This document shows positions 1 to 7,722 of a DNA stretch of 64,000 nt, one piece after another. Every line of letters begins with the position of its first letter. The first letter of the stretch is position 1. The position numbers and the translations under genes are program-made. The stretch is from assembly GCF_014698145.1 (NCBI RefSeq), contig NZ_JACJSM010000029.1:1-64000 (forward strand), in the 5' to 3' direction. The stretch is from Oscillatoria sp. FACHB-1406 (lineage in GTDB: Bacteria > Cyanobacteriota > Cyanobacteriia > Cyanobacteriales > Spirulinaceae). Under the pieces are notes generated by a model. The model was given only the letters and a program-made list of their open reading frames with translations. It searched no databases and was not told where the DNA came from.

Positions 1-180
1 GGATTCTAAAAAGGGCGAAAAACCTCGGTATCAGAGCGTGAGAAACCGAGGCCGAGCTATGTCGCACAGAGGGCTACTATTTGTCGTGCGGAATGTGGGT
101 TTAACGTAGTGGGGAATCGAGTGAAAACTCGCTAACATGAGAAGCAGTAGAAACAAAAGTTTTAAATTTGAGAGCTAAGT
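1..180 (+). ncRNA. Structured RNA-like region, possibly a solo HEARO/omega-RNA
   Basis: Three stems are visible in the + orientation: a 7-bp stem pairing 23-29 with 45-51, a 5-bp stem pairing 63-67 with 86-90, and a GAAA-capped 5-bp stem (118-122 with 127-131). The spacing and the run of conserved-looking purine-rich linkers resemble, from memory, the HEARO RNA that accompanies IscB/IsrB nucleases. No IscB gene follows; the next gene is DUF760. The left end may lie outside the window. The alternative is the long 5' leader of the DUF760 mRNA. The family call is a recollection, not a computed match. Confidence 0.38.
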
Positions 181-187
181 TCGTGTT

Positions 188-499
188 ATGCAAAACTTAC
201 CCAATCGCCTCAATCGCTTTTTAGATAACGCCTCAGAAATGGATAATGCGTTGGAAAGTTATATTCAGTCTCTTTCTGCCGAGGCGATCGCGCAACTCTC
301 TAAACCCAATCCAGAAGCGTTGCACGTCATGGAACGCAATATTATTAGTATGCTGGGCGGCTTACCCTCAGAACACTTTGAGGTGACGATCTCCACCAGT
401 CGGGAAAACTTAGGTCGATTGCTCGCCTCAGCAATGATGAGCGGCTACTTTCTCAATAACGCTCAACAGCGGATGGAACTCGAAAAGTCCTTTCAGTAA
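188..499 (+). CDS. DUF760 family protein
   Basis: A 103-residue soluble protein with no signal peptide or membrane segment. It is all-helical in appearance, with NIISMLGGLPSEHF followed by a glycine/alanine-rich LGRLLASAMMSGYFL segment. Both match the DUF760 family, which is found in cyanobacteria and chloroplasts; plant members have been linked to protein turnover, but no bacterial activity is established. It starts at an ATG eight bases after the structured leader region and reads as a single-gene unit. The family call is fairly sure and the function unknown. Confidence 0.75.
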   Translation: MQNLPNRLNRFLDNASEMDNALESYIQSLSAEAIAQLSKPNPEALHVMERNIISMLGGLPSEHFEVTISTSRENLGRLLASAMMSGYFLNNAQQRMELEKSFQ

Positions 500-658
500 G
501 CCGAGATTCTCTTACGGCTAACGCACAATTTTAATTAGACGCGCGTAGGAACCTTATCTGCAATTGTTCCTACGCATTGTGCTATCTACCCCTAACTGGT
601 TCAAGCCATTGCAACTTAGAATTGGGATGAGGCTGGTCAGAAAAATCGGTGAAGATTT

Positions 659-1360
659 ATGGATATCTACGGCGGTCAAGATCCAAGAAATATACCTATC
701 TACTCGGTTGGAGAGGCTGCCCGCTATCTCAAGATTCCGGACTCAACGATTCGAGCGTGGACAGCAGGTAGGCAATATCCGGTCGCCTATGGCCATAAAA
801 CATTTCGTCCCTTAATCGAAACTCAGGGCAAAAAGCCCCTGCGCTTAACTTTTATTAATTTAATTGAAATTCATGTTTTGCGAGCGATTAGGCAAGACCA
901 CCAAATTAATTTAGCTAAAGTGAGGAGCGCTTTAGACTATATAGGCAACGAGTTAAAACTTCTTCATCCCCTCGCCGAATGGAAATTTTCGACGGATGGC
1001 GTTGACCTCTTTATCGATTATTATGGCTCGCAGATTAATGCTTCGATTGGAGGACAATTAAGCTTAAAAAACCAACTTAATAACCACCTCGAACGGATTG
1101 AACCCGACGATCGCGGTTTAGCGATAAAACTTTATCCTTTCACTCGAAATCAAGAAGAAAACAATCCTCGCCTCGTGGTTATCGATCCTCGCGTTGCTTT
1201 TGGTCGAATGACAATTGCAGGAACGGGTATTCCAACCGATATTATTACCGAACGGTTTCATGCTGGCGATTCCCCAGAGCAACTCGTATACGACTATGGA
1301 TGCGAGCTAGAGCAAATTCAGGAGGCAATCCGTTGTGAAACTCGTCCGATCGCTGTATGA
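659..1360 (+). CDS. MerR-like HTH protein with C-terminal DUF433 domain
   Basis: 233 residues. Residues about 11-75 begin with YSVGEAARYLKIPDSTIRAW, a winged MerR-type helix-turn-helix, and residues about 165-225 (IDPRVAFGRMTIAGTGIPT onwards) are a DUF433 domain. DUF433 proteins are typically antitoxins of a VapBC-like class whose toxin is a DUF5615 PIN-like RNase encoded immediately downstream. Here the 3' end carries AGGAGG at 1319-1324 as a ribosome site for a would-be downstream gene, but no toxin follows. It is probably a DNA-binding antitoxin or stand-alone regulator. The domain calls are firm; the role is inferred. Confidence 0.75.
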   Translation: MDIYGGQDPRNIPIYSVGEAARYLKIPDSTIRAWTAGRQYPVAYGHKTFRPLIETQGKKPLRLTFINLIEIHVLRAIRQDHQINLAKVRSALDYIGNELKLLHPLAEWKFSTDGVDLFIDYYGSQINASIGGQLSLKNQLNNHLERIEPDDRGLAIKLYPFTRNQEENNPRLVVIDPRVAFGRMTIAGTGIPTDIITERFHAGDSPEQLVYDYGCELEQIQEAIRCETRPIAV

Positions 1361-1472
1361 CCTAGGAGAACAGAGAGACGGTCTTTTTTATCGATCGCTG
1401 TTTGGGAAAGCATCTTACTTTCGTTGCAAGGCTTAAAACTCGTGTTGAGATCGCTCCAAGTTCTTAAAAGCA

Positions 1473-1500
1473 TCGGAGCGAAAGTTTCCCTTCGCTCCGA
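1473..1500. terminator. Hairpin between convergent genes
   Basis: A perfect 10-bp stem (1473-1482 with 1491-1500, arms TCGGAGCGAA/TTCGCTCCGA) has an 8-base loop. It lies between the DUF433 gene (+) and the peptidoglycan-binding gene (-). There is no long T tract on either side, so it is only a probable bidirectional terminator. Confidence 0.45.
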
Positions 1501-1522
1501 CACAATAAAGTTAACGTGCAGC

Positions 1523-2116
1523 TTAACCTAAACCCATCGCTTGAAGCGTTCGCGGGCCGGCAATTCCATCAATCCGTAAGCCGTTTTTAGATTGGAAGGA
1601 TTTGACAGCTTGAGTCGTTACAAAACCATAAGTCCCATCTACGCCTGTCGGTCCGATATTGTAGCCCAATTGAAATAATTTTTTCTGTACCGAACTGACT
1701 TTCGAGCCGCGCGAGCCGGGAGTGAGGACAACTGTTCCGCTGCCTCCCGAACTGCTGCCCCCAGCCGTCGTATAAGGGCCATACACCCAACGCCCGCTGG
1801 AAAGTTTGACCCAGGAGCCTTGGCGCGCAACGACGGGAAGTAGTTCGGCACCGTCGCGCACGCATTTAACTGAGGTATACTCGGAGCCGGGACCTGTTCG
1901 AGCGTGGAGACAGCCGCCGTTGGGGGTATTGACGCGAGCGGCGCTGGCAGGGGATGCTGTAGTGAGGGCTGCTGCGGCTAACGCGATCGCGGCGGTTCCT
2001 AATCCGGCTGATGAGGGAAGTGCTTTTAAGTCGAGATCGAATTCGGGGAGATCGTATTCGATGCCCATATCTTGTTCGTAAGATTCGCAAGCCTGGGTAT
2101 ATGCAAGAGCTTCCAT
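1523..2116 (-). CDS. SH3-domain and peptidoglycan-binding domain protein
   Basis: 197 residues. An unusual acidic N-terminal extension (about 1-38) precedes a hydrophobic AIALAAAALTTASPASA stretch that looks like a signal peptide ending near residue 60. Next is a bacterial SH3-like segment (about 60-115, CLHARTGPGSEY motif), a Gly/Ser linker, and a C-terminal PG_binding_1 domain (about 130-196, with VDGTYGFVTTQAVKSFQ). It is probably exported and binds cell-wall peptidoglycan; no catalytic domain is present. The N-terminal MEALAY-type extension before the signal is seen in other cyanobacterial proteins of this kind, so this ATG was kept. Confidence 0.82.
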   Translation of the reverse strand: MEALAYTQACESYEQDMGIEYDLPEFDLDLKALPSSAGLGTAAIALAAAALTTASPASAARVNTPNGGCLHARTGPGSEYTSVKCVRDGAELLPVVARQGSWVKLSSGRWVYGPYTTAGGSSSGGSGTVVLTPGSRGSKVSSVQKKLFQLGYNIGPTGVDGTYGFVTTQAVKSFQSKNGLRIDGIAGPRTLQAMGLG

Positions 2117-2525
2117 GTTTTTTCTAGGTTGTAGTGTGAGTTTTCAGTGAATTTAGACGAAACTAGACTTTTTTGCGGAATTATGCTCTACGATAACACT
2201 GCAATTGTCAGTTGTCAGTACGCCCTCATTAATCAATTATTCTTAAAATTGGCGAATGTTTGCAGTTCTTCGTTCGCTTTCCGTGAGAGTACCGCTATTT
2301 TTGGCTTAAAGTCTGAGGAAAGCTACAAGCGCGATCGCGAAAGTTCCTGAAAAAAACAAAATCGCGATCTCGGCAAAGCGCGATCGCGATTTATCGATTA
2401 CGAATTATGTTGACCTTTTGACTGCCTCAACGTTGTCCATTATCCATTGTCGAATGGCACTGACTTAAGGCGGGTGGGCAGCGCCCACCCTACGAAATAT
2501 CAATGCTTTTGCCATTGATCCATCG
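2117..2525. other. Intergenic region with a GGTGGGC palindrome
   Basis: A 409-bp gap between the divergent-side promoter of the wall-binding protein and the end of DUF4330. It holds HIP1-rich sequence (2331-2395) and a palindromic repeat at 2465-2495 (GGGTGGGCAGCGCCCACCC core) that recurs near 34135. A 67-codon open frame at 2147-2350 has no recognisable content. Confidence 0.6.
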
Positions 2526-3062
2526 TCAATTATTCAGCACTCGAACTTCAATGACGCTACCGCGAAAATTGTAAATAGGACTGTCCAACTCGAGAACCGT
2601 ACCAATTTTCACCTTCTGTCCGCCAAGCACCACCTCGCCGTCAACCACTTGCGCATCATCGGCTAGAGTGAGGATAAAATCAGCGCTGTAAGATTCTTCT
2701 AACGGTCGGGGATCCGGCAATGCTTTCACCGAACCATCCGGTTGAGGAACAACCACTAATCGCTTCAGAGGTTCGATCTTTTTAATTCCTACTTCGCCGT
2801 GCGGTTCGTTGCGAATGATAACTCCAGTCTTTTTCACCGTACTGAGTTGGCGCATAAACACTTCGGGATCGCGCACGCTCAACCCGCGAATGACGAGATC
2901 CATCTCTACGGGTTTGGTTGCCGAATTAATTTGCGCTACCGATCCCGAAGCGCCGGGATAGACAAAAATGCCAAAAATGACGGCGAGCATGATGAGCGCT
3001 GCACCTAAATCGAGTAGAGAAAGTTTGCCAAATAGCCGTCCTTTAGAATCCAAAATGGTCAT
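2526..3062 (-). CDS. DUF4330 domain-containing membrane protein
   Basis: 178 residues. The N terminus, MTILDSKGRLFGKLSLLDLG, leads into one membrane segment (about 17-36). The rest is a predicted extracytoplasmic beta-rich domain with a conserved VKIGTVLELDSPIYNFRGSV stretch near the C terminus. This matches the cyanobacterial DUF4330 family, whose function is unknown. It is divergent from the DUF4340 gene at 3243, with which it shares a 180-bp intergenic region. The single-pass topology suggests a role at the cell envelope or thylakoid membrane, which is inference. Confidence 0.8.
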   Translation of the reverse strand: MTILDSKGRLFGKLSLLDLGAALIMLAVIFGIFVYPGASGSVAQINSATKPVEMDLVIRGLSVRDPEVFMRQLSTVKKTGVIIRNEPHGEVGIKKIEPLKRLVVVPQPDGSVKALPDPRPLEESYSADFILTLADDAQVVDGEVVLGGQKVKIGTVLELDSPIYNFRGSVIEVRVLNN

Positions 3063-3242
3063 AGCGCTTTAAAATTCAGTCTTGAGAGGAATGGACGCTC
3101 CTTACTGCATACAGCAGGAAAGACCCGCACGGTAAAGCCCCAAAAAGGCGATAATTGTGCTTGAGTTAGCGGTGCGTATTAAGGTTTTAAGGTAGCACGA
3201 TTTTTGATTGTTACCGCGATTTGGATACGGGAAAGTTCCAGA

Positions 3243-3833
3243 ATGAAATTAAAGCGCGCAACTTGGATATTATTAGCCACGGCTCTTGTTCTCGGCGGTT
3301 TCGTTTACTTCAATGAGGTTGAAGGGGTCAAGCAGCGAGCGGTACAGAAAGAAGAAACGCAGCGGGTTTTTGTCCTCAATGAGGATAACATCGAGCGCTT
3401 CACCATCGAGCGCGATCGCCAAATTCTCCAGTTCGAGCGTACTAGCAACCCCGATCGCCCTTGGCAAATGAAGCGTCCCGAAGATGTACCTGCTAGCGAG
3501 CCCGCCGTCTCTTTCTTACTCAACCTCCTCGCCCGAGGCAAACGCGCGCCCCTGCGAGGTTCCGAGCAAGAGCGCGCCTTTACCATTGCTCAAAAAGATC
3601 TGGCTCAATACGGACTCGATAAACCGCTTGCTACAGTCACTATTTTCTTAAAGGAACAAGTACAACCCCATAAGCTAATTCTCGGTAAACCGAGCTTCGA
3701 CGAGAAGTATCTTTACGCCCTCATCGATCCGCCCGCTGGTGCAGTCCCAGAGTTAGCCGTAGCGCTAGTTCCAGTCGATTTTAAATACGCTGTCGAGCGC
3801 GACTTACAAGAGTGGAAAGACACATCAAAATAA
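3243..3833 (+). CDS. DUF4340 domain-containing protein
   Basis: 196 residues from the ATG at 3243. The open frame extends 13 codons further upstream, but the later start places the membrane segment (WILLATALVLGGFVYF, about 7-22) at the N terminus as in relatives. The remainder is a DUF4340 domain: a repeated beta fold with an FTIERDRQILQFER segment and an EDVPASEPAV segment. Family members often accompany gliding or ABC-type envelope systems, but none is adjacent here. It lies 46 bp upstream of the caspase-like gene on the same strand and may be co-transcribed with it. Confidence 0.78.
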   Translation: MKLKRATWILLATALVLGGFVYFNEVEGVKQRAVQKEETQRVFVLNEDNIERFTIERDRQILQFERTSNPDRPWQMKRPEDVPASEPAVSFLLNLLARGKRAPLRGSEQERAFTIAQKDLAQYGLDKPLATVTIFLKEQVQPHKLILGKPSFDEKYLYALIDPPAGAVPELAVALVPVDFKYAVERDLQEWKDTSK

Positions 3834-3879
3834 GGTTAATATCGTTGCTGATAGTGATTTACTCTCTACGACCTACTTT

Positions 3880-4929
3880 ATGGACTGGCAACCTGAATCG
3901 ACTCGGATTTTTGCGGTGGGAATTCTGGAATGGGAAGACTCTGACTTTTTAGAGCCTTTCCCCGATGCCGTTCCCAATCGATATGACGAGCAAATTGTTA
4001 ATTTCTTTCTCGAAGCGGGCGTACCGGAAGAGCAAGTTGTTTTTTTGAAAGATAGTGAAGCGACCTTAGAAAACATCGAAAATTCTTTCAATGAACTGTT
4101 AGAAAATAGCAGTGAAGATGACTTATTGATTTTCTATTTCTCCGGTCATGGCGGTTGGGATGGAGAAGAAGAAGAACATTATTTTTATAACTACGACGCG
4201 CAAGCGGATGATGTCGATACTCATTGGACAGTTTCCTCGATTTTTGACAAAATTGAAGAAACCTTTAATGGCAGCTATGCTTTATTAATGGCAGACTGCT
4301 GCCATTCGGGGGGATTGATTATTGAAGCGAAAGATAGAACCGATTCAGAGATTTCTTATGCTTGCGTGAGTTCGGCTTATACTCACAACTCTTCGACAGG
4401 AGATTGGACTTTTAGCGAAAGTTTATTTAAAGGTTTAACGGGAAATCCGGAAGTCGATTTGGATAACGATGGGGAGATTTCTCTGTATGATTTTTCTCGC
4501 TACGCCGAGCTAGAAATGGCTTTTATTGAGGAACAGAAATCGATGTTTGTGACGACGGGCGATTTCGATTCCCAGATGGTTTTAGCGCGGGTGGAAGAAG
4601 AAGCAGAGTTTGAGAGTCTGCGACGGATGGAAGTGGAATGGGAAGGCGATTGGTATAAAGCGAAAGTTTACAGAGATGGGGAAGGGAGCTTATGGGTTTA
4701 TTATATTGATGATGGGTCAGAAGAAGAAGAAGTCGATCGCGATCGCATCCGAGCTTACGAACCGGAAATGTTCGAGGTTGGCGATGAAATCGAAGCACTT
4801 TCAGAAGATGAATGGAAACCGGCTACAGTAAAGAAAGCATGGTACGGTTTACATTGGGTTACTTACGACGATCTTTCCGACGATTATGATGAATGGCTCG
4901 GTTCGGAATACGTGCGCGAGCGCGAGTAA
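3880..4929 (+). CDS. Caspase-family (orthocaspase) protease with tandem Tudor-like domains
   Basis: 349 residues. The p20-like caspase fold spans about 5-235. The catalytic His is His90 in FYFSGHGG and the catalytic Cys is Cys141 in MADCCHSGG, both intact, so a peptidase active on basic (Arg/Lys) sites is expected from the C14 metacaspase family. Residues 193-204 form an EF-hand-like Ca loop (DLDNDGEISLYD), in keeping with calcium-dependent metacaspases. Two related C-terminal modules (about 246-295 and 296-347; EGDWYKAKVY..YYIDDGS and DEWKPATVKKAWYG..TYDDLSDDYDEW) look like Tudor/Agenet-type barrels. The protein is strongly acidic. There is no signal peptide, so it is cytoplasmic. The caspase call is firm; the Tudor-like call rests on pattern. 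Confidence 0.85.
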   Translation: MDWQPESTRIFAVGILEWEDSDFLEPFPDAVPNRYDEQIVNFFLEAGVPEEQVVFLKDSEATLENIENSFNELLENSSEDDLLIFYFSGHGGWDGEEEEHYFYNYDAQADDVDTHWTVSSIFDKIEETFNGSYALLMADCCHSGGLIIEAKDRTDSEISYACVSSAYTHNSSTGDWTFSESLFKGLTGNPEVDLDNDGEISLYDFSRYAELEMAFIEEQKSMFVTTGDFDSQMVLARVEEEAEFESLRRMEVEWEGDWYKAKVYRDGEGSLWVYYIDDGSEEEEVDRDRIRAYEPEMFEVGDEIEALSEDEWKPATVKKAWYGLHWVTYDDLSDDYDEWLGSEYVRERE

Positions 4930-5083
4930 TTGTAAGTAGGAGGGTGTAAAAAAGTGCGATCGGATTCGTAGGGGCGGGTTGAGCTAAAACCCTTACTATG
5001 AGGTGAATTCAGGAGTCAAAACCCGCCCTCTTTAAGTTAAGGTTATTTTCTTCAACCTACTTAGTTATTTGTTATGCGTCAAG

Positions 5084-5176
5084 TAATACCAATTCTCCAA
5101 GTTCGGACGACACATCTTGAGGCTGAAACCCCGAATATATCTAGGTTTTTTAATTTTTAATTTTTAATTGGTATAA
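5084..5176. repeat. MITE-like element, copy 1
   Basis: A 93-bp element bounded by inverted ends TAATACCAATT and AATTGGTATAA. A second copy lies at 44141-44240 and is near-identical over the central TTCGGACGACACATCTTGAG block. It contains no coding capacity. It sits between the caspase gene and potB. Confidence 0.7.
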
Positions 5177-5212
5177 CGTTCAATTCGCTATTTCCCCATC
5201 GCTCTTACGGTA

Positions 5213-6151
5213 ATGTCCGATAACAACGTCCTAGAAACCCGAGAAACCCAACCGATAGTTCCTTCCCCAACCGAAGAACTTATCCCCCCCAATTCCGGAC
5301 AACCGCAGCAGTGGTTTGGAATTGCCGTGTTGCTCGGTCCGCCGGGATTGTGGCTGCTTCTATTATTAGTATTGCCAACGTTGGTGATTCTAGAATTAAG
5401 TTTAGTTCCCGGAATTCGTCCGGGAGATGTTGTTAATCCCAGCGGTTTAGAGAACTATTTTCAAGTCTTCGATCCGATTAATTTGCGGGTGTTGACGCGA
5501 TCGCTCTTTTTCGCAACCGGCGCAACAATTCTATGCCTTTTGCTCGGTTTTCCCGTCGCTTATTGGATTGCAATCGTGGTCGGTAAGCGCTGGCGCAATC
5601 TCCTATTGCTGGGGTTTATTCTTCCCCTTTGGACTTCTTCGCTACTGCGCTCTTATGCTTGGATTACCATCCTACGACCGACGGGCGTTCTCAATACAGC
5701 CTTAACGTTTATCGGTTTGCCCGCACTGGATTTATTGAACCGATCGCCTGCCGTTTTTATCGGTATGGCTTACAGTTATTTGCCTTACATGGTACTGATT
5801 CTCTATGCGTCTTTAGAAAAACTCGATCGCCAACTGTTGGAAGCATCGGCGGATTTAGGGGCGAATCCTTGGGAAACCTTCTGGAAAGTTACAATTCCCC
5901 AAACTTTTCCTGGAATTGCAGCCGGTTCGCTTTTAGTTTTTATCACGGGCTTAGGCGATTTTGTCGATCCGGAACTCCTCGGCGGCGCGTCTAGTATGAC
6001 GGTTTCTCGTTTGATTTACAATCAGTTTTTGGGTGCGTCGCGGAATTGGGGATTTGGTTCGGCGGCGAGTGCGATTTTGATTTTTGCTGTTAGTATTGCG
6101 ATCGCGCTCCTGCTTAAATACGGCGATAAAAATGCCACCACTTCAGCGTAA
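5213..6151 (+). CDS. potB: Spermidine/putrescine-type ABC transporter permease PotB
   Basis: 312 residues with about six membrane segments starting near residue 35, after a Pro-rich cytoplasmic tail. It has the binding-protein-dependent permease EAA loop (LLEASADLGANPWETFWKVTIPQ, about 215-237) that contacts the ATPase. Sequence order and the LRSYAWITILRPTGVLN segment match PotB of polyamine importers. No potA, potC or potD gene is adjacent, so its partners must be encoded elsewhere. The substrate (polyamine) is by family, not demonstrated. Confidence 0.85.
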   Translation: MSDNNVLETRETQPIVPSPTEELIPPNSGQPQQWFGIAVLLGPPGLWLLLLLVLPTLVILELSLVPGIRPGDVVNPSGLENYFQVFDPINLRVLTRSLFFATGATILCLLLGFPVAYWIAIVVGKRWRNLLLLGFILPLWTSSLLRSYAWITILRPTGVLNTALTFIGLPALDLLNRSPAVFIGMAYSYLPYMVLILYASLEKLDRQLLEASADLGANPWETFWKVTIPQTFPGIAAGSLLVFITGLGDFVDPELLGGASSMTVSRLIYNQFLGASRNWGFGSAASAILIFAVSIAIALLLKYGDKNATTSA

Positions 6152-6184
6152 ACTCAGATAGAACTTCACGACGCGATCGCAACA

Positions 6185-6769
6185 ATGGTACTGACTCCTT
6201 CTACAATGTTATCCCTGGCTACGCCTGCACCGGATTTTCAGCTACCGGATGCCGTATCGGGCGAAATGATTTCTCGCGATCGCTTCCTCGGCAAAAAAGC
6301 CTTATTAATCGCATTTATCTGTCGCCATTGCCCCTTTGTAAAACACATTCAAGAACAATTGTCAAGCTTAGGAAAAGATTATGCAGACAGCGGCTTAGGA
6401 ATTGTCGCCATTAGCGCCAACGATGCAGCCACCCATCCCGAAGATGCACCAGAAAAGTTAAAAGAAATGGCAGAAACATTAGGCTTTAACTTTCCGTTTT
6501 GCTACGACGAAACGCAAGCCGTTGCAAAAGCTTATACTGCCGCTTGTACGCCGGACTTTTTCTTATTCGACAGCCAACATCAACTGGTGTATCGCGGGCA
6601 GTTAGATGACAGTCGTCCGGGAAATCAAATTCCCGTTACGGGTAAAGATTTGCGAGATGCAATTGACCGCGCCCTCAACAATCTTCCCCCCATTACCGAG
6701 CAAAAACCGAGCATCGGCTGCAATATTAAATGGAAACCGGGCAACGAGCCGGATTATTTCAAATCTTAG
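6185..6769 (+). CDS. Thioredoxin-fold (AhpC/TSA-redoxin type) protein
   Basis: 194 residues, peroxiredoxin/ResA-like. The N-terminal APDFQLPDAVSGE motif is followed by the FICRHCPFVKH segment (about 43-53), a CxxC redox pair, and a cis-Pro region, ACTPDFFLFD. This pattern is common in cyanobacteria and annotated as thioredoxin family protein. There is no signal peptide, so it is cytoplasmic. It lies 33 bp after potB on the same strand, possibly by chance. It probably acts as a thiol-disulfide oxidoreductase or peroxiredoxin; the substrate is unknown. Confidence 0.8.
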   Translation: MVLTPSTMLSLATPAPDFQLPDAVSGEMISRDRFLGKKALLIAFICRHCPFVKHIQEQLSSLGKDYADSGLGIVAISANDAATHPEDAPEKLKEMAETLGFNFPFCYDETQAVAKAYTAACTPDFFLFDSQHQLVYRGQLDDSRPGNQIPVTGKDLRDAIDRALNNLPPITEQKPSIGCNIKWKPGNEPDYFKS

Positions 6770-6773
6770 ATTT

Positions 6774-6840
6774 GTAGGGCGGGCAAGGTCGCGATCGAGA
6801 TTGTTGAGAGATTAATTGAATGACCTTGCCCACCCTACTA
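6774..6840. repeat. Long inverted repeat downstream of the thioredoxin-fold gene
   Basis: The arms GTAGGGCGGGCAAGGTC and GACCTTGCCCACCCTAC flank a ~30-base loop, forming a hairpin of about 16 pairs. The CCCACCCTAC end is shared with the other palindromic repeats in this window. It may serve as a terminator for the upstream gene. A decayed second copy may lie at 6870-6935. Confidence 0.6.
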
Positions 6841-7129
6841 CTTGATGTTTTGAAGCGCGTTAGAGATGCAGGATGACCAAGGCAGTGAGAGTGTTTTTGA
6901 GAAACCGATCGAATTGCCTTGCTCACCTTGCTACTATCTAGAGAACTGCTATAGCATCAGGAAGATCGGGATTAAAAGTATAAGAATCTTCGATGTCCTC
7001 CAGGAAACTGTGCAGCCCATGTTCTGCTTGACAAGCCAAACATGATTAGAGGATGACCATTATTGAGATGAGAATCAAAATTTCCCCAATCCCTAAACTC
7101 GTTGTAGGATTTGCCAAAATTATCCTCCC
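6841..7129. other. Non-coding stretch beside a transposase relic
   Basis: Nothing recognisable is encoded here. CTGCTATAGCATC near 6947 resembles the TATAGC ends of the small elements elsewhere in the window. An open frame on the minus strand (6972-7181) overlaps the transposase relic and matches nothing I know. Confidence 0.4.
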
Positions 7130-7372
7130 TTAATAGCGCAGCAAAGCGCACAAACCCTGCGTGCTGTAAACGCGAAACCACGATTCTAGCGTCTCGATAT
7201 CTTGTCCGATAGTTTTGGCTAAATCGTGAAAATTGTTGATTCTACCTAGCTTTAATAGGTACAAAGCGGCAACTTTATCGCGCTCTTCTAAGCATTTTTG
7301 GCGTTCGAGCAGAAGTTGCAATTCTTGGGCTGTTTCTCGAATTTCTGGCGAGAGGGTTTGAAGCTGTCTCAT
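7130..7372 (-). pseudogene. IS630-family transposase, N-terminal fragment
   Basis: 80 residues. The order LQLLLERQKCLEERDKVAAL, LYLLKLGRINNFHDLAKTIG, then WFRVYSTQGLCALL is the N-terminal helix-turn-helix of IS630 transposases, where the GL.ALL motif normally precedes a linker and the DDE catalytic domain. Here the frame stops two codons after that motif and no DDE domain follows downstream, so it is a truncated relic. The element ends could not be identified. It may survive as a stand-alone HTH protein, but that is unlikely. Confidence 0.65.
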
Positions 7373-7722
7373 AGGAAGATTGAAGCACCGATGATGATTT
7401 GTGGAAGTGGTTTTGCGGTCGATCGCGTTCTAAGCCGATTTTTCCGGATACTACGATCCTTGGATAGCGCTCGCCCCTATGTTCTGCTCCACAAAAACTG
7501 GTTATTTTTACGCAGATTTCTTCGACTTGTTACAAAACTTTAGGGGCTACTGAGAATGCGCTCTCTAGCGCCAGTCCTCAAAAAAGGGTTTCTTTGCAAA
7601 GAGCGACAAAACTTCATAAAACGCAAATTCCAGCTTAAATCGAGCTAAATAATCGGCCCTTTTCCGAAAAATTCCCTCATCTTAGTGAAGGTATCCTTCA
7701 GCCGAGTTTTTCGATCGCGTCA
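7373..7722. other. Gap without genes
   Basis: 350 bp upstream of the NfeD-flotillin cluster. No RNA gene or conserved peptide is visible. The last ~120 bases (7600-7722) should hold the promoter of the cluster, but no clear -35/-10 pair can be singled out. Confidence 0.4.

Noticed and set aside
1335-1436. GTG-initiated frame after the DUF433 gene
   Set aside because: Good ribosome site but only 33 codons, and it does not resemble DUF5615 toxins; kept only as a finding.
2147-2350. 67-codon + strand open frame upstream of DUF4330
   Set aside because: No ribosome site, no recognisable motif, and the sequence runs into HIP1 and palindrome repeats.
6972-7181. 69-codon minus-strand open frame
   Set aside because: Overlaps the IS630 fragment in another phase and matches nothing known.
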